Source of the DNA: Bacteroides sp.
GTDB lineage: Bacteria > Bacteroidota > Bacteroidia > Bacteroidales > Bacteroidaceae
Length of the DNA: 5,451 nt
Assembly (NCBI GenBank): GCA_019417975.1
Contig: DYCT01000004.1
Coordinates: 14,181 to 19,631, forward strand
Direction: 5' to 3'
Made by a program: the position numbers and the translations under genes. Below, piece by piece: positions 1 to 5,451 of this stretch. The stretch's first letter is position 1, and every line of letters begins with the position of its first letter. The notes under the pieces were generated by a model. It was not told the DNA's origin, ran no database searches, and saw nothing but the letters and a program-made list of their open reading frames with translations.

Positions 1-144
1 CCTATCCATGAGAATTACGGTACACACACCGGTGAGCGTTTGAAAGCTCCTCATTTCAGTTGGTCTTCTGCTCATTTGTTGATGCTCTATTGGGAGTATG
101 GCAAAGAAGTGTCTGCTTGGCATCAGAATGTAATACCTAATTAA
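1..144 (+). CDS. Glycoside hydrolase C-terminal fragment (GH63 / MGH1-like), 5' end outside window
   Basis: Frame 1 is open from the window edge to a TAA at 142-144 and gives 47 residues beginning PIHENYGTHTGERLKAP and continuing HFSWSSAHLLMLYW. The pattern HENY, then TGE, then a FSW-(S/T)-(S/A)-AH-L segment is what I know from the C-terminus of (alpha/alpha)6-barrel glycosidases of the GH63/MGH1-like group, such as E. coli YgjK. In that group a catalytic glutamate lies some 40-55 residues from the end; the Glu of HENY (residue 4 of the fragment) is a plausible match. This assignment is from memory of the family, not from a search. The fragment ends 16 nt before the collagenase start, so the two may share a transcript. 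The substrate cannot be judged from this piece. Another clan of (alpha/alpha)6 enzymes, such as trehalase-like proteins, is possible. Confidence 0.65.
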   Translation, partial: PIHENYGTHTGERLKAPHFSWSSAHLLMLYWEYGKEVSAWHQNVIPN

Positions 145-150
145 TTAAGT

Positions 151-156
151 AGGAGG
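151..156 (+). promoter_or_regulatory. Strong Shine-Dalgarno sequence (AGGAGG) of the collagenase gene
   Basis: AGGAGG followed by T is a seven-base match to the anti-Shine-Dalgarno end of 16S rRNA and lies 4 nt before the ATG at 161. It supports that ATG as the start. Bacteroidota genes usually lack such a site and start from A-rich leaders, as the M43 gene downstream does, so the site is atypical for the lineage. The spacing is slightly short. Confidence 0.7.
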
Positions 157-160
157 TAAT

Positions 161-2356
161 ATGCTGGTACTTATTCGATTTGTAGTATTATCGCTGATAT
201 TAAACCTGTTCTGTGTATCCCGGACTTTTGCTGGTGATACACTGCAGGTCAATGAAAATGCCTATGTGCCTACGTTGGATGCCCCTATCTATAAAGCAGA
301 GCAACATCCTCAAGTAGAAGGCCCTACTTTTACAATGCATCAATTGGCCAAGATGCCGGTTGTTGAAGCAATGGCTCATATCCGTCAGATGCAGAGTGCA
401 TATAACATTTCCGACTTGTTTGCCATGAACGGAGGTACAACTGAATTCTATTTAAAGGATTCATTGATGAATGCTTTGCGAGAAGAGCTCCGTCAGGCCG
501 GAACAAACTATACTTTATCCAGCGATTGTGGTATTGCCAAATATGCTGAGATTATGAGAGCGGGTATGTTTCGTGCATATTACAACCAAAAAACTTTAGG
601 CCCTATTTTTACTTGGGAATATAAAGAACAGATGCTTCCTGCCTTGCATACCATCATTGCCAATCCGAATTTCGGATTTGGAACCAATGCACAAGATGCG
701 GTCGTAAAGGCAGTAGGTTCGTTGATGAGTACAGGTATTGTCAGTGAGGAACTGTTGGATAGCAGTGCGGAACTGGTGAACGCTTTTGCAGCAAAGCATG
801 TTGCTTACGAAAAGGATAGCTTGAAGGTCGATGCCTTGATGCGTTTGGGCGATGGTATCGATTATGCATTGGCTTTTCATCAGTTGCAAAGCAGAGAACA
901 ATATTTGAACCCTTCTACAAGTCAGTTCTACGGAAAAGTGGATACATACGTAAAAGCCTTGTCCGACTATTTGTTGTCCGATACGACAGTGCATGTCGGA
1001 AATAGTTTGATGAAAGTACATGCCGTACGATGGATGACTCACTATACCGGACGTTTGAGCAAGGCGTATGCGGTTAGCGATTTGACACAGCGTGTGCTAA
1101 AATCCTATACCTATGTTTCTAAACCTTGGATTGAAGCTGTGCGCAATGCCGATTATTATTATTCCGACTTGCTTGATGGTAAGGATATGAAACAAATCCG
1201 TAAGGATGTAGAAAATGCCTTGTTGCCTTGTTGGTACTATTTTGAAGACAGTACATTGGTGTTCCAGACAGGTGCCGACGTTTCCCCTCAGAAAGTTAAA
1301 GCATTGTATTGGGCAACTAAAGAGGTTAGAGACCAATTCATGCGTTTGGTACAACTTGATACTCCAATCGATGGATACGGACGTCCTGATGACCATTTGT
1401 TGGCAAATATTTACAATTCTCCTGAAGAGTATGAATACAACTGGTTTGTCAATGAAGTATCTACCGATAATGGTGGTATGTATATCGAAGGTTGGGGACG
1501 CTTCTTTACATACGAGCGTACAGAAGATGAAAGTATCTATACACTCGAAGATTTGTTCCGTCATGAGTTTACACATTACTTGCAAGGACGTTACTTGTGC
1601 CCGGGTGATTGGAATGATGGACCTTTGTACACAAACCCTGGTTTGACTTGGGTAGAAGAAGGTGGTGCAGAATTTCAAGCCGGTAGTACTCGTACAGAAG
1701 GCGTTTCTTCTCGTAAAGTGATGTTGCGTAGACTTTCTGCCAATCGTGAGGATAGAGTAAGCATTAACAAACTGTTGGCTTCCGATTATGAATTAGGCTC
1801 TAAACTTTATACATATGCTTATGCACTTTATCGATATATGTATGAAACCCGTCCCGACGATTTATATCATTTGGTTCGTACCGTACAGAGTGGAGATAGC
1901 TTGGCATATGCTAATTTAGTACACGAATGGCGTACCGATGAAGCGATGAATGAGTCGTACCAAAACTTTATGGATAAATTGAAGGCACGTGAAGATAGCT
2001 TGACCGACCATCGTGCTTCAGACGATTATTTGAAAGCGATGCCTAAGATTGCGCCGAAGAAATTATACAAGACTGTACGTCATCATTTCGGATTGAAACG
2101 TTGTGACATGACAGTGAAACAAAGTGATGGATTCCGTACTTTCGAATTGCGTGGAGAGCGTAAGATCGGACCTAGTCAAGGTATCGGAGAAGATAGTCGT
2201 CGGGCAAGCGACTTGGCCGATGAAGCCTTGAAAGCTCTTGGTGCAGAAGAATGGCTTGGATACAAGACATTGACTGCTTATTTCACGGATTATAAAGTGG
2301 ATAAGGGAGAAGCCAGTTTCCGATTTGTGGTGCGTGGCTTGCTAGAACAAGATTAG
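161..2356 (+). CDS. Secreted M9-family collagenase (clostridial ColG/ColH type), minimal collagenase unit
   Basis: This zinc metallopeptidase should cleave collagen or gelatin outside the cytoplasm. Residues 1-24 form a signal peptide with a hydrophobic core and a likely signal peptidase I site TFA|G; Cys18 lies in no proper lipobox. Residues about 55-330 match the helical M9 N-terminal activator domain (start FTMHQLAKM, then NISDLF). The peptidase domain covers about 335-610. HEFTH at 468-472 gives the two zinc histidines and catalytic Glu469; Glu500 in WVEEGGAEF is the third zinc ligand, 28 residues after His472, the same spacing as I recall for ColG (His527 to Glu555). The double glycine 438-439 in DNGGMYIEG and Glu443 match the ColG substrate-edge glycines and a calcium ligand. 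Residues about 625-731, including GYKTLTAYFTDYKVDKG, resemble the ColG/ColH helper subdomain. No PKD or collagen-binding domain follows, and no T9SS tail is seen, so the final location (periplasm, surface or medium) is open. ATG 161 is chosen for the signal peptide and the Shine-Dalgarno sequence. The fold and catalytic assignment are secure; the natural substrate is inferred. Confidence 0.95.
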   Translation: MLVLIRFVVLSLILNLFCVSRTFAGDTLQVNENAYVPTLDAPIYKAEQHPQVEGPTFTMHQLAKMPVVEAMAHIRQMQSAYNISDLFAMNGGTTEFYLKDSLMNALREELRQAGTNYTLSSDCGIAKYAEIMRAGMFRAYYNQKTLGPIFTWEYKEQMLPALHTIIANPNFGFGTNAQDAVVKAVGSLMSTGIVSEELLDSSAELVNAFAAKHVAYEKDSLKVDALMRLGDGIDYALAFHQLQSREQYLNPSTSQFYGKVDTYVKALSDYLLSDTTVHVGNSLMKVHAVRWMTHYTGRLSKAYAVSDLTQRVLKSYTYVSKPWIEAVRNADYYYSDLLDGKDMKQIRKDVENALLPCWYYFEDSTLVFQTGADVSPQKVKALYWATKEVRDQFMRLVQLDTPIDGYGRPDDHLLANIYNSPEEYEYNWFVNEVSTDNGGMYIEGWGRFFTYERTEDESIYTLEDLFRHEFTHYLQGRYLCPGDWNDGPLYTNPGLTWVEEGGAEFQAGSTRTEGVSSRKVMLRRLSANREDRVSINKLLASDYELGSKLYTYAYALYRYMYETRPDDLYHLVRTVQSGDSLAYANLVHEWRTDEAMNESYQNFMDKLKAREDSLTDHRASDDYLKAMPKIAPKKLYKTVRHHFGLKRCDMTVKQSDGFRTFELRGERKIGPSQGIGEDSRRASDLADEALKALGAEEWLGYKTLTAYFTDYKVDKGEASFRFVVRGLLEQD

Positions 2357-2399
2357 ATTAATAGATTTAAATAGAAACAGTTTTCTTAATTACTAACGA

Positions 2400-2415
2400 T
2401 ACCTCGACAGAGGTG
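2400..2415 (+). promoter_or_regulatory. Small hairpin in the leader of the M43 protease gene
   Basis: In the 75-nt gap between the two protease genes, ACCTC (2401-2405) pairs perfectly with GAGGT (2410-2414) around a GACA loop, and T2400 can wobble with G2415. The right arm reads GAGGTG, which resembles a Shine-Dalgarno sequence but ends 16 nt before the ATG, too far for ordinary use. No T-run follows, so it is not a rho-independent terminator. The rest of the gap is A/T-rich, with AATTATAAAAAAAACT directly before the start codon, a leader type common in Bacteroidota. I see no convincing Bacteroidota -7 (TAnnTTTG) promoter in the gap. The hairpin could be a 5' stabilising structure or chance. 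Confidence 0.35.
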
Positions 2416-2431
2416 AATTATAAAAAAAACT

Positions 2432-5329
2432 ATGGATTACAAAAAACTTCTGATTGCTGCTTTGATGGCTGGTACTACCAATGCATCAATGGCGCAGCAA
2501 GTGAAAGATGTGCCACAGCCATGTAAGGCACACGAGCATATTCAGGCTTATTATAATGAGCATCCTGAAGCTGCTATGGCTCATTTGAAACCGTGGAAAC
2601 TGCGCTCTGCTGCTCAGCGTCCGGATGCATACGTTGTTCCTGTTGTGTTCCACGTATTTGGTGATAAGTTTAGCGGTAATTTGACTGTTACTGAACAAAA
2701 AATTGTTGATGCGTTAAAAAAGACCAACGAAGACTTCCAAGGTAAGACAAAGAATACCGGTGACGATGATCCTGTATTCAATGCTTTGCAGCAGAACATG
2801 AACATCACATTCCGTTTGGCTGATATCGGTCCTAACGGTGAACCTACTTCTGGTATTACTTTCCACCAGTCGGAAAAAGGCTTTGGTAACTATTGGGCAC
2901 CACGCATGCAGTTGTATGCATGGGATAACAAACGTTACATGAACGTGTATATCATAAACGACTTATATGGTGACGGAAGTCTTACCAATAGTGGTGTGTC
3001 TTGGTATCCTGATATGGATATGACAGAACAGAACTTGGCACGTGTGGTTTACAACGGTGCTTATCTAGGAACCAATACCGATGAAAACTTCCGTCGTGTA
3101 TTGACTCACGAGTTTGGTCACTTCTTGAACTTGGCACATACATTCGATTATGATGCTTCTAAGTTCCCCGATGGATGTAACCCTGCAGCTGACGGTACTC
3201 CTAACCCGGGTGACTATGTAGATGATACTCCTCCTGCAAACGAAATGTTGATGGGTCCTAATGATTTGAACTGTCACGGTGAAAAAACTAACTGGACCAA
3301 CTACATGAACTATAGCTATGAGCGTACATCTATGTATACTAAGGGACAGGTAGAACGTATGAAAGATGCGTTGGATCACCCTTCACGCTCTTGTTTGTGG
3401 GCTCCTGAAAACTTGAAGAAAGTATTTATTGATGATGCAAAGACTGCACGTGTTGTGTTGACTAATCGTAGAGAAATGTTGGAAGATGCAGCTAATGATG
3501 GTTCTTTCACTGGCGAATTTAAGTTTAAGCCGATTAATACAAAATTAGCTAACCGTACATTCGAATATGGTACAGACTATACAATTAAGAACTTGCCTTC
3601 AGGTATTACTCCGAAATTGATTCGTAAAGGTGATTATTTGTTGGTTCTTTCTTTGGAAGGAAAAGCTAAAAACCACGCATTGGACTTCAAGATGGAAATC
3701 ACTTTCAAACCTTCAATCGTTGTTGATGGTGAGAATTACTACGAAGGTCCAATTCCTGTATTCTTGCAGGCTCGTAAGCCATATAATATAAAGTATAAAG
3801 ATATCGAAGACGTTGAATGTTCTGCAAGTTCTACTTGGACATATCTGTTGTTGGATGAAACTTATGAAGAATCTAGATATGGCTTTATGTATGATACCAA
3901 CAAAGGTAATTTGGAGGGTGCATTGGAGCTGGAAACATACAAAAAACAAGTAGTAGGAACAGGACGTTCTGCTATTGCTTGTGTAGAGTATGGACAGGCT
4001 ATCGGTCCTGATTCTAAATGGACATCTGGTATCTCTGATTATCCTAATATCGGTTTGATTGCTACAAAGGCGATGAAGGGATGGTATGGTAAGACCGGAT
4101 TTATCGGTATCAAGTTCCCAGGTCTTCAGGCAGGTGAAGAATTGTATGGATGGATTCGTATTTCTGTAGCTGCTGATGGACACTCTTACACTGTTTTGGA
4201 CTATGCATACAACGAACAACCGGGTGCTCCGATTGTTGCCGGACAGGTAAACGACCAGCCTGTAACTGCTGAGTTTGTAATGACCAGCTCTTACATTTAC
4301 GAAGATTTGATGAAGAACGATGGTTCAATCAACTCTGTAGTTCGTTTGCAAATTTTAGGTAACAACGAATTTGCTCAGACTGGTGAATTGGTAAATGGTA
4401 CTCATTATGCATTTACTGCTCCTGAAGGTTTGACTCCGGTAGTGAAAGTAATTTCTGCAAAAGAGGCTGAACTTTCATTTGTAGGAAATGCTGTTGCTCA
4501 TGCTAAAGCTCAGTCTACAGTTAGCTTGTTTGAAATGAAGCCTGCTGCATTTACTTCTTCAGAAATCAAGAACTTGAAGCAGAATTTTGAAATTCGCTTT
4601 ATGGACGAGTACAAGATTGTAGTACACAATGACATTGAATGTGGTGCTGGCAGCCCTCATGGAAGCTGGTTTAACTTTACATTTACTGAAGTTTTGGGTT
4701 ATGACAATGGTTTCGGTACTTGGGAATATGCTCCTGGACACTTGAAAATTGAAACTTACGGAAAACCGATGGTTTGTAAACCTGTTTCACGTAACATTGC
4801 TCCGTTGGCTGAAGGTACTGTAATCGGTCCTGATTGCAACTGGATGAAGCCGGGTGTTTATCCGGGTCAGTTGGACCTTGCTTATAGCGGTTTCAAAGAT
4901 TGGTATGGTAAGAAAGCTTATGCCGGTATTACATTCGACTATCTGGGACTTACTCACTATGGTTGGTTGGAAATCTCTGTAACTGAAAACGGTAAATCAT
5001 TTACAGTTCACCGTGGTGCTTACTCAGAACGTCCATTAGATCCGATTAAGGCTGGTCAGACAGAAATTGGTCCTAACAGCAATAGCTCTATCCAACTGAT
5101 GGAGGGTATTTCAGTAGTTCCGTCACCTGTACGCGACCAGATGTTTGTTAACGCTCCTGCAGGTGCTACTATCGCTGTTTACTCAACTACCGGTATGTTA
5201 GTATTCCAAGGCGTAGTTCCTGAATCAGGTTCTTTGCAGGTACAGGCTGGCGACTGGGCATCGGGTGTTTATCTCGTACGCTTGGTTAAAGAAGACCGTG
5301 TAGCTGTAGAACGTGTTATGAAAGATTGA
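2432..5329 (+). CDS. M43-family (pappalysin/mirolysin-type) metalloprotease with tandem accessory units and T9SS type A sorting domain
   Basis: This is a secreted zinc protease for the cell surface or medium. Residues 1-21 are a signal peptide (site SMA|QQ). A short propeptide contains a lone Cys31 (QPCKAHEH), a candidate cysteine switch. The catalytic domain, about 45-330, has the family opening YVVPVVFHVFG and the extended zinc motif HEFGHFLNLAH (226-236) with ligands His226, His230 and His236 and catalytic Glu227. The Met-turn is Met292 in NYMNYSY, with Tyr294 two residues on, as in ulilysin. Cys249 and Cys281 could form the disulfide typical of the family. Residues 334-605 and 607-876 are two homologous units described as separate features. 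Residues 893-965 form a T9SS type A sorting domain: VVPSPVRD, then IAVYSTTGMLVFQG, then GVYLVRLV, ending VERVMKD. By known T9SS biology this domain directs outer-membrane export and is usually removed, often with attachment to anionic LPS. The start has an A-rich leader instead of a Shine-Dalgarno site. The gene lies 75 nt after the collagenase and before a strong terminator. The substrate is unknown; a role beside the collagenase in host-protein breakdown is inferred. Confidence 0.95.
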   Translation: MDYKKLLIAALMAGTTNASMAQQVKDVPQPCKAHEHIQAYYNEHPEAAMAHLKPWKLRSAAQRPDAYVVPVVFHVFGDKFSGNLTVTEQKIVDALKKTNEDFQGKTKNTGDDDPVFNALQQNMNITFRLADIGPNGEPTSGITFHQSEKGFGNYWAPRMQLYAWDNKRYMNVYIINDLYGDGSLTNSGVSWYPDMDMTEQNLARVVYNGAYLGTNTDENFRRVLTHEFGHFLNLAHTFDYDASKFPDGCNPAADGTPNPGDYVDDTPPANEMLMGPNDLNCHGEKTNWTNYMNYSYERTSMYTKGQVERMKDALDHPSRSCLWAPENLKKVFIDDAKTARVVLTNRREMLEDAANDGSFTGEFKFKPINTKLANRTFEYGTDYTIKNLPSGITPKLIRKGDYLLVLSLEGKAKNHALDFKMEITFKPSIVVDGENYYEGPIPVFLQARKPYNIKYKDIEDVECSASSTWTYLLLDETYEESRYGFMYDTNKGNLEGALELETYKKQVVGTGRSAIACVEYGQAIGPDSKWTSGISDYPNIGLIATKAMKGWYGKTGFIGIKFPGLQAGEELYGWIRISVAADGHSYTVLDYAYNEQPGAPIVAGQVNDQPVTAEFVMTSSYIYEDLMKNDGSINSVVRLQILGNNEFAQTGELVNGTHYAFTAPEGLTPVVKVISAKEAELSFVGNAVAHAKAQSTVSLFEMKPAAFTSSEIKNLKQNFEIRFMDEYKIVVHNDIECGAGSPHGSWFNFTFTEVLGYDNGFGTWEYAPGHLKIETYGKPMVCKPVSRNIAPLAEGTVIGPDCNWMKPGVYPGQLDLAYSGFKDWYGKKAYAGITFDYLGLTHYGWLEISVTENGKSFTVHRGAYSERPLDPIKAGQTEIGPNSNSSIQLMEGISVVPSPVRDQMFVNAPAGATIAVYSTTGMLVFQGVVPESGSLQVQAGDWASGVYLVRLVKEDRVAVERVMKD
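3431..4246 (+). repeat. Tandem protein unit 1 (residues 334-605) of the M43 protease
   Basis: This is the first of two homologous units of about 270 residues following the catalytic domain. The first half (about 337-450) carries AANDGS at 353-358 and then NLPSGIT and LVLSLEGKAKNH, a beta-sandwich signature I know from repeats in large bacterial surface proteins (NDGSI, then PAGLT, then A-LSL-GNA-AH). The second half (about 455-605) contains DIEDVEC, IGPD at 524, WYGK at 551, YGWIRISV and a closing IVAGQ. The same landmarks recur 273-274 residues later. The units are only moderately similar, so the duplication is old and will not show as a DNA repeat. The likely role is a spacer or substrate/surface binding, which is inferred. 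Confidence 0.85.
4250..5059 (+). repeat. Tandem protein unit 2 (residues 607-876) of the M43 protease
   Basis: This is the second copy of the accessory unit, directly before the linker to the sorting domain. The first half has KNDGSIN (NDGS at 629-632), then APEGLTPVVKV and ELSFVGNAVAHAKA, a better fit to the adhesin-type module than unit 1. The second half repeats DIEC (Cys737), IGPD at 798, DWYGK (Trp824), HYGWLEISV and KAGQ. NDGS, the DIE-Cys, IGPD and WYGK lie 273-274 residues after their unit 1 counterparts; the closing AGQ is offset by 271, implying a short gap near the end. Cysteines at 463/737 align, while Cys517 and Cys782 do not. Confidence 0.85.
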
Positions 5330-5341
5330 TTGTATTAACTT

Positions 5342-5385
5342 GATAAATCTTGCTTTCGCTTTTGCGGAGGCAAGATTTATCTTTT
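5342..5385 (+). terminator. Rho-independent terminator after the M43 protease
   Basis: GATAAATCTTGC (5342-5353) pairs perfectly over 12 bp with 5370-5381. The inner arms TTTCGC (5354-5359) and GCGGAG (5364-5369) continue the stem with Watson-Crick and two G-U pairs, giving an 18-bp stem with a TTTT loop (5360-5363). TTTT at 5382-5385 follows. It begins 12 nt after the stop codon. There is no matching A-run on the left side, so it should work only for + strand transcripts. Confidence 0.9.
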
Positions 5386-5427
5386 AAATTATATGCTATC
5401 ACTACTGTCCCGTTAAAGTAGACTAAT

Positions 5428-5438
5428 CGCTCTTTGAA
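5428..5438 (+). promoter_or_regulatory. boxA-like motif near window end
   Basis: CGCTCTTTGAA resembles the boxA antitermination element (E. coli consensus TGCTCTTTAA) and the CTCTTTGA leader found before rRNA operons and some insertion sequences in Bacteroidota. It lies 43 nt after the terminator, outside any gene, and is followed by A/T-rich sequence to the window edge. This would fit the leader of a new transcription unit starting to the right. The call rests on an 11-base motif in A/T-rich DNA and could be chance. Confidence 0.3.
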
Positions 5439-5451
5439 TTAATTGAAATAC

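Noticed and set aside
161..232. Lipoprotein reading of the collagenase N-terminus (Cys18)
   Set aside because: The residues before Cys18 (NLF) do not fit a lipobox, which needs a small residue at -1. TFA|G is a better signal peptidase I site.
1215..1646. Overlapping + strand open frame of 143 codons
   Set aside because: It is in a shifted frame across the collagenase active-site region, and its product shows no recognisable motif. The collagenase frame is clearly the coding one.
596..1678. Long antisense open frames (596-1042 and 1097-1678, - strand) inside the collagenase gene
   Set aside because: They lie opposite conserved M9 coding sequence. Their translations are rich in Cys, Ile and His without domain logic or a credible start site.
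2357..2431. Bacteroidota promoter (TTTG at -33, TAnnTTTG at -7) before the M43 gene
   Set aside because: No TAnnTTTG match is present in the gap. Only generic A/T-rich sequence is seen, so a separate promoter is not supported.
3713..4219. Antisense open frame of 168 codons opposite the M43 accessory unit 1
   Set aside because: It is a shadow of the real gene, as are the shorter antisense frames at 2486-2808, 3065-3379, 4110-4328 and 4559-4741.
5402..5421. Inverted repeat CTACT / AGTAG around a 10-base loop
   Set aside because: Five base pairs with a loose loop in A/T-rich DNA is expected by chance, and no linked signal makes it an operator or terminator.

Overview
The window looks like a piece of a Bacteroidota chromosome, most likely order Bacteroidales (Prevotella, Porphyromonas, Tannerella or a relative). 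The main evidence is a C-terminal type 9 secretion system (T9SS) sorting domain on the second full gene. A/T-rich codon use, an A-rich leader in front of that gene and the overall protein style agree with this. I cannot name a species.

All coding is on the + strand. Positions 1-144 are the last 47 codons of a glycoside hydrolase, probably GH63/MGH1-like with an (alpha/alpha)6 barrel. After a 16-nt gap with a near-perfect Shine-Dalgarno sequence comes a 731-residue secreted M9-family collagenase (161-2356). Its core closely resembles clostridial ColG/ColH, but it ends after the helper subdomain, without PKD or collagen-binding domains. After a 75-nt gap with a small hairpin comes a 965-residue M43 (pappalysin/mirolysin-type) metalloprotease (2432-5329). 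It has a signal peptide, a possible cysteine-switch propeptide, a catalytic domain, two tandem units of about 272 residues, and a T9SS type A sorting domain. A strong rho-independent terminator (5342-5385) closes the unit. The last 66 bases carry a boxA-like motif and may begin an insertion sequence or another transcription unit.

Taken together, the two complete genes look like a protein-degrading module: one enzyme for collagen or gelatin and one broad metalloprotease for the cell surface or medium. They are probably co-transcribed, since they share a strand, the gap is short, and the only clear terminator lies after the second gene. This operon reading is an inference. No RNA gene, CRISPR array or complete mobile element is visible. 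The most notable points are the stripped-down clostridial-type collagenase with no visible T9SS signal beside a T9SS protease, the tandem two-part accessory units of the M43 protein, and the excess of Bacteroides-type O-glycosylation motifs in the collagenase only.
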